Shown: one piece after another, positions 8,617 to 18,015 of the stretch
Layout: each line of letters begins with the position of its first letter
Position numbering within the stretch: the first letter of the stretch is position 1
DNA from: Sedimentibacter saalensis
GTDB lineage: Bacteria > Bacillota > Clostridia > Tissierellales > Sedimentibacteraceae
Length of the DNA: 64,000 bases
Assembly: GCF_007830175.1 (NCBI RefSeq)
Contig: NZ_VLKH01000003.1
Coordinates: 352,497-416,496 of the forward strand
Direction: 5' to 3'
Notes under the pieces: model-generated
The model's database searches: none
What the model was told of the DNA's origin: nothing
What the model saw: the letters and a program-made list of their open reading frames with translations, nothing else
Position numbers and translations under genes: made by a program

Positions 8617-8820
8617 TTAGAATTCGATTATAATCTTTTTGCATTTTGGACAGCAATAAGATTCTACGTATGGAGTATTAAATGTTCCTTGTGATAAACT
8701 AATGTCATCACCTAATGGAATAATAAGTATTTTACGCTTTTCTTCTCCCCAAAATATCTGCTGTCTTGGACTTTGAATATAACCTTTTTTCATTTCTTCA
8801 TTACAATATGGGCATTGCAT
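8617..8820 (-). CDS. Small zinc-ribbon protein (DUF6487-like)
   Basis: A 67-residue protein with an N-terminal CPYCNEEMKKGYI and a C-terminal CCPKCKKI. The pattern of CPYC, a tract mentioning QIFW, and a closing CPKC resembles the small PF20097-type zinc-ribbon family (family name from memory). The ATG at 8820 is chosen because GGAGG lies eight bases upstream; a longer start at 8835 would overlap that ribosome site. Confidence 0.7.
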   Translation of the reverse strand: MQCPYCNEEMKKGYIQSPRQQIFWGEEKRKILIIPLGDDISLSQGTFNTPYVESYCCPKCKKIIIEF

Positions 8821-8835
8821 TTCATTATCCTCCAT

Positions 8836-9188
8836 GACTCATATTTTGAAAGTTAATTTATTTCTGTTTCATATCTGGTTCACTCGTACGCAACAAATTA
8901 CTGTTGTGACACACTTTTTCTATCCTATAAGGGTATATCCTTATTTATTAATATAAATATTTAAAGCTTGCACAGACTTGAATGAAACAATAATAAATGA
9001 AACATAATACATTGCTTGTAATATAGCTACAATGTATTCCTCACACACTAAAGTTTAATAGGATTGTTATACTTAATGTTAGCACCCAAATTAATTACCA
9101 ACCTATTGCGCAAAAAATATTAATAACTTTTATATTAGACGAGATAAACAAAGGATTTGTTACACAATTTTACACTTAAATTGAAATA
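8836..9188. other. Gene-free stretch with repeats A and B
   Basis: No coding frame is convincing on either strand. It holds a repeat A copy near 8876 and a long repeat B copy from about 9048 to 9190, with plain AT-rich DNA between them. Confidence 0.6.
8876..8925 (-). repeat. Repeat A, copy 7
   Basis: ACTCGTACGCAACAAATTACTGTTGTGACAC retains TTACTGTTGTGACAC as core; the right arm is poorly preserved. Confidence 0.5.
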
Positions 9189-9190
9189 TT
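9048..9190 (-). repeat. Repeat B, copy 1
   Basis: Contains TTACCAACCTATTGCG, then TATTAGACGAG and GGATTTGTTACACAATTTTA. It touches the stop codon of the csaA-like gene at 9189-9191. AACAAAGGATTTGTT within it can form a short hairpin. Confidence 0.75.
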
Positions 9191-9539
9191 ATCCAACCCT
9201 TGTGCCATTAGGCACTGTTTTTTCGGGTTGAGCCAATACAGGAACAATACCATCTGCATATCCAATGTCAAATAACATTCCTTCAGAAAGTTCTCCAGCC
9301 ATTTTCTTAGGGGCCAAGTTAACCACAAATAATGCTTGTTTTCCTTCTATTTCCTTGGGATTTTCTCTTTCACCTTTTATTCCAACTAATATGGTCCTCA
9401 TAAAATCACCAAAATCAACTGAAAGTTTAACTAATTTATTCGAACTTTTAATGTCCTCAACTGATATTATTGTTCCTACTCTAATATCAATCTTATCAAG
9501 TTCATCTAAAGTAATATTTGGCTTTACTGAAGCATTCAT
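9189..9539 (-). CDS. csaA: tRNA-binding protein CsaA
   Basis: A 116-residue single-domain OB-fold protein of the EMAP/CsaA type. LDKIDIRVGTIISVE near the N-terminus matches the DxRVG signature, followed by SNKLVKLSVDFG and VNLAPKKMAGELSEGMLF, conserved in CsaA. Family length is about 110 residues. Known members bind tRNA and act as secretion-related chaperones. The start MNASVKP is chosen because AGGAGG lies nine bases upstream; an extra 25 codons in frame look like leader sequence. Confidence 0.88.
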   Translation of the reverse strand: MNASVKPNITLDELDKIDIRVGTIISVEDIKSSNKLVKLSVDFGDFMRTILVGIKGERENPKEIEGKQALFVVNLAPKKMAGELSEGMLFDIGYADGIVPVLAQPEKTVPNGTRVG

Positions 9540-9663
9540 TGCATTTTTCCTCCTACGAATATTCCTAAAATTATTACAAATCATTCTATTGTGCTTTTTG
9601 AAAGTTATACACAAGATGAGTTTATATTATTAAGCCACTCTTCTCTTAGAATTGAGTAAACTG

Positions 9664-10179
9664 CTAAACTACAAATTTATTGTTTCTAATTTGAACTTTC
9701 CTTAATGTTCCTTCATAAATCATTCCACATTTTTGCATTACTTTTCCGGAAGCTACATTACTAATATCATGTTTAGCACATATTCTGTTTACTCTTATTT
9801 CATCAAACAGGTATTTTATTATTGCTTTAAAAGCCTCCGTTGTAATACCTTTATTCCTGTGTTTACATGAAATGCAATAGCCAATTTCACAGGCATCGTT
9901 AACATTTTCTAATTTAACAACTGATATATTACCTATTGCTTCACTACTATTTTTTAGTTCAATTACCTAATTGTAAACACTATTATCTTCATATTCAGAT
10001 ATCCATTGCTTAATTATATCTTCTGAATCTTTAATATTTTTGTGAGTTGGCCATGATAAAAACTCTGTTACTTTATCATCGCTACCCCAATTCTTAAACA
10101 TATCATTTACATCATTTTGTTTAAATTTTCTTAATATTAATCCATCTGTTTCAATTAAAATAGTCCCTTTATGATTCAT
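9664..10179 (-). pseudogene. RimJ/RimL-type GNAT acetyltransferase interrupted by in-frame TAG
   Basis: The frame opens MNHKGTILIETDGLILRKF and runs 70 codons to a TAG at 9967-9969. It then continues in the same frame with VIELKNSSEAIGNISVV and GYCISCKHRNKGITTEA to a TAG at 9664. The joined product, about 171 residues, is a normal GNAT of the RimJ/L class. The interrupted position is usually Trp in such proteins (xNWVIEL), so TGG to TAG is the simplest explanation. Readthrough is possible but not indicated, because TAG is a genuine stop in recR here. Confidence 0.8.
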
Positions 10180-10231
10180 GCACTACTCCTTATAACTTAT
10201 GCTTCATACTTGAATGTTCCATATAAAATTA

Positions 10232-10888
10232 TTATGTTATTATCCTTTTCTTCCGAGCCATAAATTCAATACCACCATGATAATGTGGATTTCCATGACT
10301 TATATCATACTCTATCCCCTCATATAAACAAATTAATTCAAAATCCGAAAAATATTCGGTGATTTCGTTTTGAGTAAAGTAATGGACATATGAATTTCTT
10401 TCTTCGAGATAAAATGTATTTTCTTCAACTTGTTTTTGACTAATATTTAATTCGCTATATTTTGGTTCTAGAGTTGAAAATACAGATAAATATAAAATGC
10501 CATCTTCTTTCAGCCCTTCCCTAATCCCATGAATTATCATATTAATATTTAATTTATTAAAAAAATTAAGAACATTAGCGATAATTATTAAATTATAGTT
10601 ATCCTGTTTAATATTATAATCTTTTAAATTGCAATTAACTAAATTAACATTCAAGCCTTGTTTATCAAAAACTTCTTTGCATTGACTTAATGCTGTATCT
10701 GATGTATCAATGCCATCAATATTAAAACTCTTAACAGCAAATGGAATAGAATTTCTCCCTTCTCCAATCCCTAAATCAAGAACATTTCCTTTACTAACTA
10801 AATCTAAATATTGAATTAACCTGAAATCTGGCATTGAGCCACATATTCCTATTGAATTTTTATAATATTTCTCCCAATCATTTTCCAT
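10232..10888 (-). CDS. SAM-dependent methyltransferase (TehB-like)
   Basis: A 218-residue class I methyltransferase. Motif I is VLDLGIGEGRNSIPFA (residues about 36-51); GIDTSDTAL is the motif II acidic residue; YNLIIIANVLNFF is motif IV. The pattern with N-S after the glycine loop resembles tellurite-resistance TehB-type enzymes. No signal or membrane segment. The substrate is unknown. AGGAGA precedes the ATG. Confidence 0.82.
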   Translation of the reverse strand: MENDWEKYYKNSIGICGSMPDFRLIQYLDLVSKGNVLDLGIGEGRNSIPFAVKSFNIDGIDTSDTALSQCKEVFDKQGLNVNLVNCNLKDYNIKQDNYNLIIIANVLNFFNKLNINMIIHGIREGLKEDGILYLSVFSTLEPKYSELNISQKQVEENTFYLEERNSYVHYFTQNEITEYFSDFELICLYEGIEYDISHGNPHYHGGIEFMARKKRIIT

Positions 10889-10954
10889 ATATTTCTTCTC
10901 CTAAAATAATTAATAAACAATATTCTAATTTGCACACATTATTTAAAAAGCTAA

Positions 10955-11500
10955 TTAAAATCTATTCTTATTTTCAAAATATTCACTTTTTTTCATTGAA
11001 TAGCAGCAGTCATCATATACTAGTCCATTAAAATTTGTAAATGAGTCTCTTAATACACCCTCAAACTTAAATCCTGCTTTTTCAATAACTCTTTTAGATT
11101 GATAATTAAGTGGAAAATGATAAACTGATATTATTTCCAATTTTAATTCTTCAAAACCATATTGTAAGACCGACTTGACCGCCTCTAACATAATTTCCCT
11201 GCCCCAATACGATTCTGATAAAACAAATCCCATCATTTTTGTTTTTGTGTTTTCTCTCTTCTCATCATTACGTAATGTAATAGAACCTATTACCTTTATT
11301 AAATTTTTATCTACAATCGCCCACAAATCATCATTTTCTATAAATGTCTTTAACATCTTTAATGCTTCTGATTTATCTGAATATGGTTTCCATCCAGCAT
11401 TAGGACCAACATTTGGATTTTGTGCATATTCAAAATAATCATCTAAATCGGATTCTCTCCATTCTCTTAGTATTAACCTATTTGTCTCTAACGTTCTCAT
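10955..11500 (-). CDS. RimJ/RimL-family N-acetyltransferase
   Basis: A 181-residue GNAT of the ribosomal-protein-acetyltransferase class: RTLETNRLILREWRESDLDDYF at the N-terminus, MMGFVLSESYWGREIMLEA as the acetyl-CoA-binding region (GREIM in place of R/QxxGxG/A), and NYQSKRVIEKAGFKFEGVLRD in the C-terminal strand-helix. In accessory arrays such enzymes often acetylate small toxic amines or proteins. AGGGGAG precedes the ATG. Confidence 0.85.
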   Translation of the reverse strand: MRTLETNRLILREWRESDLDDYFEYAQNPNVGPNAGWKPYSDKSEALKMLKTFIENDDLWAIVDKNLIKVIGSITLRNDEKRENTKTKMMGFVLSESYWGREIMLEAVKSVLQYGFEELKLEIISVYHFPLNYQSKRVIEKAGFKFEGVLRDSFTNFNGLVYDDCCYSMKKSEYFENKNRF

Positions 11501-11533
11501 ATAATTCTCCCCTAACGAATTTCAAGTAGTCTA

Positions 11534-11588
11534 TGGTTCGCTATATTCTACTTTAATGACATAATATATGAAGAAGGCGACATAACAA
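11534..11588 (-). repeat. Repeat A, copy 8
   Basis: Left arm TGGTTCGCTATATTCTACTTT and right part GAAGAAGGCGACATAAC with a core TTTAATGACATAATA. It lies upstream of the GNAT gene at 10955 and downstream of the next gene. Confidence 0.6.
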
Positions 11589-11693
11589 AAGATATGACAT
11601 TTATTAAAAGCCACTAACTTATCTGTGTCTGCTACTTAATTTTATAAATCTTAGATTGCTTATCGGAAATACCTATTATACTTGTTTTGTTAA

Positions 11694-12233
11694 CTAGTTA
11701 ACTTCATTAATTTCATCAATAATAATATTTAATATGTCTTTAATTTGTTCAATATTTTCTGCATTATTAACTCCTGAAACACCAATTGCATTGTATGAAA
11801 AAAACATATTTTGCAAATCCATTTGTTGTTTATCAATTACTACGGCTACTTGATGAATTTTTTCTTCATCTATCAATCTGCCACTTGTTATGTCATTAAT
11901 GAATACCGATATCTTCCAGATGTATTCTTCATAAATAAGATTATCTGAGCTAAGCAATTTCTGCAAATTCACACCTATTTCATTTAAGCGGCTACTTTCT
12001 TTGCCAATTAAAGTAAAATACAATTCTTTCTCATCCAAGTTATGATCATAATCCATAAGTTCGTTTGATATTCTATGGAGTGAATTGTTTAGATTTATTA
12101 ATTCACTCCATGTTATTGAATCTATAATATCGTTTGATTGTTCAAGTTGATTATTCAAGTTGAAACTTCTGTAAGCAAAAAAAACGGTAGATAAACATAG
12201 CAACAATGTGATTCCGATTAGTTTTTTATTCAT
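11694..12233 (-). CDS. Membrane-anchored extracytoplasmic protein, unknown
   Basis: A 179-residue protein. One N-terminal hydrophobic helix (residues 4-21, KKLIGITLLLCLSTVFFAY) acts as signal anchor, followed by a helical, acidic domain with NNQLEQSND and repeated Asn/Glu-rich stretches. The start at 12233 follows AAAGGAGG at ideal spacing; a longer frame to 12257 would include the ribosome site. There is no recognisable domain. The stop is 11 bases from GTTAAC-rich AT sequence without a hairpin. Confidence 0.65.
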   Translation of the reverse strand: MNKKLIGITLLLCLSTVFFAYRSFNLNNQLEQSNDIIDSITWSELINLNNSLHRISNELMDYDHNLDEKELYFTLIGKESSRLNEIGVNLQKLLSSDNLIYEEYIWKISVFINDITSGRLIDEEKIHQVAVVIDKQQMDLQNMFFSYNAIGVSGVNNAENIEQIKDILNIIIDEINEVN

Positions 12234-12281
12234 AATCCCTCCTTTTATAAGACTCAATAGTCAATTATTTACAAATATAAT

Positions 12282-12809
12282 TTACAAATGTATCCAGTAT
12301 CTTTCGAGATATACATTATCTGGCTCACAATAAATTGTACTTTCATATTCGCCATTGTTAGCCAGGATGGTATATTTGCTACCTTCGTTTCCTTGAATGC
12401 ACGTTATCAAAACTTCCGTAAGCCCATATGCTTTACAAACTTCAAGGCAGTCAGCCAGCATATGCTTAGCGTAACCTTTTCTTCTTTCATCAGGGCGTAC
12501 CGAATATCCGATATGCCCACCATATTTTTCAAGAAACTCATTGAAATAATGTCTAAATTGAATCATACCAACTATTTTATTATCTGCTTCACGAACATAA
12601 ATGAATTGTTCACATGGAACCCAATTTTCGGGTGCACTTTCTTCATTTTCACATTTTTTATTAAATTCAAGCCATTCTATAATATTTTCCATACGCCTCA
12701 ATGGACCTGTCCCATCCATAGAGCTGTCGGCCTCTAGCATTTCTTTACGAAATGCTTCAATATCACTTTCATAATTAAAATTCGGCTTAATTAAAACGAA
12801 TTTATCCAT
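12282..12809 (-). CDS. GNAT N-acetyltransferase
   Basis: A 175-residue GNAT. FIYVREADNKIVGMIQFRHY is beta-4, and GHIGYSVRPDERRKGYAKHML is motif A with the R-x-x-G-Y-A pyrophosphate loop; VLITCIQGNEGSKYTILANNG is the C-terminal Asn-containing segment. It resembles the YjcF/predicted acetyltransferase COG3981 group. The start follows GGGGGT. It ends 48 bases before the next gene, without an obvious terminator, so the two may be co-transcribed. Confidence 0.85.
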   Translation of the reverse strand: MDKFVLIKPNFNYESDIEAFRKEMLEADSSMDGTGPLRRMENIIEWLEFNKKCENEESAPENWVPCEQFIYVREADNKIVGMIQFRHYFNEFLEKYGGHIGYSVRPDERRKGYAKHMLADCLEVCKAYGLTEVLITCIQGNEGSKYTILANNGEYESTIYCEPDNVYLERYWIHL

Positions 12810-12932
12810 AATACCCCCGATTTCTTGAATTTAGATTTTAGTATATAACCTTCTCTATTTATGAATCTTCAAATGATAAGTAAGTATTTTCTTCAAAAGG
12901 TTTTTTTAATCTGGACTAAATAGCTTAGAATC

Positions 12933-13568
12933 TTAATCGATTTGATTTTTCTTTGTCTTTCTTCTTAAAATTAGCGTTATAACGCCGCAGAAAATAAAAT
13001 ATACCATCACCGTACATAGCAAGTAGATCTCATATTCAACTCGATTGGCAAATACTTCAGAAAAATATATTACTGGAATAGGTGATATCAGCCATACATT
13101 TATTGCATAGAAGTGTTTTCTTATAATTTTTCTTTCATTTTCAGTTGTATAACGGATACTTATTGATTCAAAAATAATATAACTTATAATTTGTACAATC
13201 ATACCTACACTATGTGAAAGCATAGTCGCCCAAGTAAATAATGCTACAAAAGACATAAATAAACCATTAATGCTTATACCAGTACACACGGCAAATAGAG
13301 TTTTTAAGTTATACTGCTTCTTTATAAGTTCTCTATCATTTTTTACAGCAGGAATACACATTTCACTGTCAATATCATCGAGTAACAGATAATCAGTTGA
13401 AACTTGAAATACCTTACTCAACTGCACTATTTTATTGATATCAGGAATAGATTCACTCAATTCCCACTTTGAAATGGATTGCCTTGAGACTGAAATCTGT
13501 TCTGCCAATTGTTCTTGAGATAAATTATTATTTTTTCTCAACTGTTGTATTTTTTCTCCTAAAATCAC
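12933..13568 (-). CDS. XRE-family regulator with C-terminal membrane domain
   Basis: A 211-residue protein. The N-terminal XRE helix-turn-helix is clear: LGEKIQQLRKNNNLSQEQLA then ISVSRQSISKWELSES (recognition helix) and STDYLLLDD. The C-terminal half has four or so hydrophobic helices, so the regulator is membrane-tethered, as in several clostridial XRE proteins. The start is the GTG at 13568, preceded by GGAGG; the longer frame reading MRVTIF overlaps it. A membrane-protein gene follows upstream. Target genes are unknown. Confidence 0.8.
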   Translation of the reverse strand: MILGEKIQQLRKNNNLSQEQLAEQISVSRQSISKWELSESIPDINKIVQLSKVFQVSTDYLLLDDIDSEMCIPAVKNDRELIKKQYNLKTLFAVCTGISINGLFMSFVALFTWATMLSHSVGMIVQIISYIIFESISIRYTTENERKIIRKHFYAINVWLISPIPVIYFSEVFANRVEYEIYLLCTVMVYFIFCGVITLILRRKTKKNQID

Positions 13569-13742
13569 ATAGACACCTCCAAAAATTGTTACTCTCATTA
13601 TATCAATAAATCCAGTTGCATTAAACCAAAACAGCCTTGAATTTCCGCAACTGTTAGTTGCAAACTTTCATAAATTAATGTTTTTGTCAATGTCCTCTTG
13701 TTTTTCATATATTTTTTTCTTTCTTATTCATTTTCTTAATTG

Positions 13743-14288
13743 TCACTGTAGCTCCAATGTTGGTTCGAATTTTTTTTGTTTTATCGCTAAATAGATGCTG
13801 TCAATTACATCAGCCGCAAAAACAATCTGCAATATGCAATGAATAGCAAATTGTTTTGCGGTAATCTTCTTGCTTCTGCGCAAAACAGTCAGTTTGGCTA
13901 TGATGTGTGCAGACGTTCCAAGCATTGAGAAATAAGTGTATGCAGTAATTAAAGGAATTATTGGCCAAACTATTATGGCAATATGGAATACGGCTGAAGC
14001 AAGCACCCAACATGCAAAATTAACAATATAGAATGGGATAAGCCATAATTTAAAGACCATAACAGTTCTAAACGAAAGGCACTGTTGTTGCACAACGGAA
14101 CGCATTGACCCTACAATATTTATGATTACTATCCCACAGACCACAAGCATAAATACGAATGGCATTGATAGAGCGGCAAGTGTCGAAGACCCCTGCAAAT
14201 TTTGCGTTGAAATTAAATAAAACGAAAGAATAAGAGACATGGGTACAAAATAGACAAAGACTATTAGCATCGTTAATATTTTTTTCAT
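13743..14288 (-). CDS. Four-helix membrane protein, unknown (DUF6652-like)
   Basis: A 181-residue integral membrane protein with four predicted helices, a first segment that could be a signal sequence, and a polar C-terminus (KQKKFEPTLELQ). The distribution of helices, with FHIAIIVWPIIPLITAYTYF and a following basic VLRRSKKIT loop, resembles small uncharacterised clostridial membrane proteins. It sits beside the membrane-tethered XRE regulator, which may control it. GAGGTG precedes the ATG. Confidence 0.7.
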   Translation of the reverse strand: MKKILTMLIVFVYFVPMSLILSFYLISTQNLQGSSTLAALSMPFVFMLVVCGIVIINIVGSMRSVVQQQCLSFRTVMVFKLWLIPFYIVNFACWVLASAVFHIAIIVWPIIPLITAYTYFSMLGTSAHIIAKLTVLRRSKKITAKQFAIHCILQIVFAADVIDSIYLAIKQKKFEPTLELQ

Positions 14289-14326
14289 CAATACACCTCA
14301 TACACAAAATAAAATATAAATATATC

Positions 14327-15202
14327 TTAAGGATTTATGGCGGTGACTGATTCTATATAATAGTCTATCAACTCATATATCCAATCTTTTAGATTACTGA
14401 ACTTGAATCCTAATTTTTCAGCCCTATTTGTATTAATACTGTATTCAGGTTCACAATTGTATGGTGCTTTTTCGCCATCTTCCGATAAGACAGCCTCTTT
14501 TCCTGTTCTTTCTGTAATATACTTCAATATTTCTCTTATAGAAATAGTTTCATGCTAACTTCCATTAATAGGACCTGAAAAATCCTTGTCAGCAAGAAAT
14601 GCCATAAATAAACCCGCCTCGTCTGATCGGATAAATCCCATCTGACAATCAATATTATCAATATACATTGGCATTCCTTTTATTACATGTTCTACATAAA
14701 AATATAACCTTTTCGTATAATCGTCTTGTCCAATAACAAATGGATATCTCACTGCAATTGCATTTATATCATTATATTTTTGCCACAATGCATACTCAGC
14801 CTGTCTTTTGGCTTCATCATATGGGAAATCCATTCTTGAACACCAAATTAGTTCTTTATTCTTGGAGTCAAAGTCATCTTCCTTTGTGTCCCAATGCTTT
14901 TCATAAACTGCTGTACTGGACATCAATATATATTTATTGCATTTTATAACATCCAATAAATATTTTACATCATTTGAGCAATAGGCAAGTTTATCATATA
15001 CAATATCAAAAAACTTGCCAGATAATGATTCCTTCACACTGTCAGCATCCGTCCTGTTAAAGATAATTCTCGAAACCTTATCCCCATAATTATCTTTTGC
15101 AATGCCTCTCGTTGCAATAGTTACATTATGTCCCTGTTCCAACAACTCTTTAATAAGATAAATCCCGAAGTATTTTGTCCCACCTATAACCAAAATGTTC
15201 AT
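14327..15202 (-). pseudogene. NAD-dependent epimerase/dehydratase interrupted by in-frame TAG
   Basis: The N-terminal 215 codons encode an extended short-chain dehydrogenase: NILVIGGTKYFG is the NAD-binding GxxGxxG-like loop, MSSTAVYEKH and PYDEAKRQAE supply the Ser/Tyr/Lys positions, and VRYPFVIG follows. At 14555-14557 the frame meets TAG directly after GPINGS, then continues in the same frame as HETISIREILKYITERTG to the stop at 14327. The whole would be about 291 residues, a normal length. A single-base change is the simplest cause. Confidence 0.82.
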
Positions 15203-15381
15203 AAAAATCCTCTCAATAGTTTTACATGGTTTAGTTCCATTTTTTTCTACAGCTATGTAGTTAGGTACTTTTATCTCTCAATTTGACAGCTTTAGTTAAA
15301 TTCCGATCATTCTTTTATGATATCAAATATTAGACCAATTTCATTATTTATAATTTAAAATATTAGAATCCACATTCTTCA

Positions 15382-16854
15382 TTAACTTCTTGATGTAATA
15401 TCGGCACCAATGGTATATAAAAGCTGTCCATCTATCGTATACCGACATGATACCATAATCATATCGCCAATATTAATAAACGGACCACTTCTGTTATTAT
15501 CAATGATTAGGATTTCTATTAAATCATCTTTATTTAAAGTCTTTCCAAAAGCAAGAGCATCCTCTTCCTTCATTTTTACATCTCTTAATGACAACTTTAC
15601 CGTGTTCTCTTCTATTTCAATACCGGCAACATTACCTTGCATGTTGAAACTCAGGCCATTGTCTTCTATATTATTTGGATTAATACTTAAGCCCTCTGCC
15701 TTTTCTGTAACAACACCACTTTCCGCAATCTTACAAATCATACTGTGTCCTTCTACTTGCTCACCGGTTATGTAGTTATACCCTTCCGTAGATAATATAA
15801 ATTCATTTTCATTTGCTGCTAGCTTTAAATCATACCTATAACCATCAGAATTAAATAAAAAAATCTTTTCAGGCTTGTTTTTATTTACATAGAAATAGTC
15901 AGTTGAAACATAGTTTAATTTTTCATCATAATTAGCTGATGATACAATCAAAAAATCTTTATTGATACCAACAGGAGTTACATACTTATATTTATCAAAC
16001 ATAAACATATTCTTGTAAGCTTCATCTAATGATACGATTTCCGTCAGATAATCACTTGCCGGTCTGCCCATTCCTATATTATAAACCAGGTAATAGTTTG
16101 AAGTTTTAAATTTGCCTTTTCCAAAGGTAGAAAATTTCTGTAATTCATCGAATAACTCATTTGTCTTTGCAAAGTAAAAGTTATTGTGACCCCTCTCACC
16201 ATAAAACGGAATATCGTCAAAATATTTTTCATCAAAATATATCATTCCATAATTATCATCATACATATCACTATAGGCAATAGTGTAATAACCTTCACTT
16301 TCGATTTCTCCGGCAAAACGAATCTCAATGCTGTCAGATACTTTTTCTCTGGAAATCCATTTGACAATAAGTCCGCACACCTGGTCTTTTACTTTGACAT
16401 TTTCATCTAACTCATTAGTTTCATAGGTCTTGCCTTCGTATACTACGGTACCTATTTCATCAGTTAATAGTATATCATTTAATACAAATGATTTACCAAT
16501 TTCATCCCAATCAGCTTTCACTTTTACTTTGTATATTCCTAATTCATGAGGGAGATTTTCCACCTTGGACATATTATCATAAAATAATAAAAAGCTTTCG
16601 GATGAAAAATTGTATTTTTCACTTATGATTTTACTGCTTTCTTCATCAGGTACAAAATATATAGCGCCACCATTATGATTTTCCGGATAATCAAAATTGC
16701 CATCTGTTATAATTTCACCTGTTAAATATTTTGTTCTGTCAATTTCCTCATCCTCTATTGGTTTTTCAGTAACTTCTGTTTTTTCCGGAACAGTATTTGT
16801 GCATCCTGTAATTAAAAAGATTAGTATCATAATTATTAAATTAATCCTCTTCAC
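15382..16854 (-). CDS. Large lipoprotein of unknown function
   Basis: A 490-residue exported lipoprotein. After a basic KR start and a hydrophobic helix comes the lipobox LITGC with Cys near residue 18, followed by a polar linker (VPEKTEVTEKPIEDEE). The mature part is rich in Asp, Tyr and Asn with a beta-type pattern. No enzyme motif is visible. The start is the GTG at 16854, preceded by GGAGG; the longer frame contains that ribosome site. It is one of the longest genes in the array. Confidence 0.72.
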   Translation of the reverse strand: MKRINLIIMILIFLITGCTNTVPEKTEVTEKPIEDEEIDRTKYLTGEIITDGNFDYPENHNGGAIYFVPDEESSKIISEKYNFSSESFLLFYDNMSKVENLPHELGIYKVKVKADWDEIGKSFVLNDILLTDEIGTVVYEGKTYETNELDENVKVKDQVCGLIVKWISREKVSDSIEIRFAGEIESEGYYTIAYSDMYDDNYGMIYFDEKYFDDIPFYGERGHNNFYFAKTNELFDELQKFSTFGKGKFKTSNYYLVYNIGMGRPASDYLTEIVSLDEAYKNMFMFDKYKYVTPVGINKDFLIVSSANYDEKLNYVSTDYFYVNKNKPEKIFLFNSDGYRYDLKLAANENEFILSTEGYNYITGEQVEGHSMICKIAESGVVTEKAEGLSINPNNIEDNGLSFNMQGNVAGIEIEENTVKLSLRDVKMKEEDALAFGKTLNKDDLIEILIIDNNRSGPFINIGDMIMVSCRYTIDGQLLYTIGADITSRS

Positions 16855-16946
16855 ATTATACCTCCAATAAGTTGTTACTTTCAACATTAGCAATTTCTAT
16901 ATTATTTATTTTTATAACATTTATCTGCATAAATTATTTCATATAT

Positions 16947-17282
16947 TTATTCTAATTCATCTATGCAATATCTAACGATGTCTACCAATTCATCTTCAGC
17001 TCCCAAACTGAAGTTAAAAATTACTCCTTGTCCGCCGCCTGCTCCAATAGCTGAAATAAAAATATCATTGCCATGACCAACTACTGTTAAACTTAAACTT
17101 GCCCTGCTTGAGTTTCGCATAAAATATTTATCATATACACGAACTGCTATATATGAATCTCCTGAACTGTAGTTGCTTTCATCAACTAAATTCATTGAAA
17201 AACCACTATTCATAATTTCATTTTCAAGTTTGTTTATTATTTCCTGAAAATTACCGATTAATTTCTTTTCATACTTTGCCAT
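16947..17282 (-). CDS. DUF6054-like small protein
   Basis: A 111-residue cytosolic protein, MAKYEKKLIGNF..., with a C-terminal Gly-rich stretch GAGGGQG and an acidic end LVDIVRYCIDELE. The layout matches the DUF6054 family as I recall it; no function is known. The ATG at 17282 follows GGAGG at seven bases. Confidence 0.65.
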   Translation of the reverse strand: MAKYEKKLIGNFQEIINKLENEIMNSGFSMNLVDESNYSSGDSYIAVRVYDKYFMRNSSRASLSLTVVGHGNDIFISAIGAGGGQGVIFNFSLGAEDELVDIVRYCIDELE

Positions 17283-17365
17283 AATTGACCTCCATAAATA
17301 CACATATTACGTACTATACACCTATTCCGGCATCAAATCTAAAATCCTTAAATCCTAGCAATGAT

Positions 17366-17788
17366 TCATCTCTCCGTTTGCTCAGTCATCAATTCCCAGC
17401 GCATGCCAAATTTATCAATCAGGGAAACAAAGCAGGAGCTGTATGTCGTATTTGTCATAGGAGTAATCAAGGTAGCACCATCTTTAATTATTTCATAGGC
17501 TTTCTTAACGTCCGCTGCCATCTCAAAGGTGACAACTAGGGACAATGTATTCCCAGCGGGAATCGTATCATCTAACAAATCAGAAAGGAACATCCGTTGA
17601 TTTCCGATATAAATTTCCGCATGATATACTAATTCTTTATGACTTTCATCCTTTACCTGATAATCCTGCGGGTTTGCATCACAATTAAAAAGCAATTCTT
17701 TTACTTCCGCTCCAAAAGCTTGTCTGTATAGTTCAATAGCTTGCTTGCATTGACATCTAAAATGAAAATTCGGTGTCGCTTTTAACAT
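17366..17788 (-). CDS. VOC-fold protein (PhnB-like)
   Basis: A 140-residue vicinal-oxygen-chelate fold protein. The opening ATPNFHFRCQCKQAIELYRQAFGAE, internal HAEIYIGNQRMFLSD and closing FVSLIDKFGMRWELM are the signature of the PhnB/YP_-type demethylmenaquinone-methyltransferase-like VOC group often annotated as glyoxalase or antibiotic-binding proteins. The ATG at 17788 is chosen because AGGAGG lies ten bases upstream. It is likely cytosolic. Confidence 0.85.
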   Translation of the reverse strand: MLKATPNFHFRCQCKQAIELYRQAFGAEVKELLFNCDANPQDYQVKDESHKELVYHAEIYIGNQRMFLSDLLDDTIPAGNTLSLVVTFEMAADVKKAYEIIKDGATLITPMTNTTYSSCFVSLIDKFGMRWELMTEQTER

Positions 17789-17879
17789 TTTTTTATCTCC
17801 TCCTGCCACACAATTTATAAATTCCCACAGTTCAAATTACCTGACAAATTCCTATTTATTGTTTTTTAACAAATATCGC

Positions 17880-17927
17880 ATGTCGCATTTTATTACTTAT
17901 GCGACGAAATATGTGAAATACGCAATA
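17880..17927 (-). repeat. Repeat A, copy 9
   Basis: ATGTCGCATTTTATTACTTATGCGACG with right part AAATATGTGAAATACGCAAT: TCGCATTTTA pairs with TGAAATACGCA. Preceded at 17843 by the leader motif AAATTCCTATTTATTG. Confidence 0.75.
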
Positions 17928-18015
17928 ATATAAAATTATAAATGATCAATTTTCGTGCCAAAAACTCTGTATAATTTTGTGAGTTGTAACTTATCATCAT
18001 ACCACTAAAGGAAAC

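Noticed and set aside
10180..10231. Possible very short repeat A between two genes (GCTTCATACTTGAATGTTCC)
   Set aside because: Only the outer arms resemble the element and there is no core; too short to claim.
13599..13742. Hairpin GCAACTGTTAGTTGC before the XRE gene as an operator
   Set aside because: An inverted repeat near a regulator is suggestive, but it is short, with no second copy, so it is not listed as a site.
9664..15202. Pyrrolysine or TAG recoding
   Set aside because: Two genes have in-frame TAG, but recR and other genes stop at TAG, other broken genes have TAA, TGA or frameshifts, and no pyl genes are in the window.
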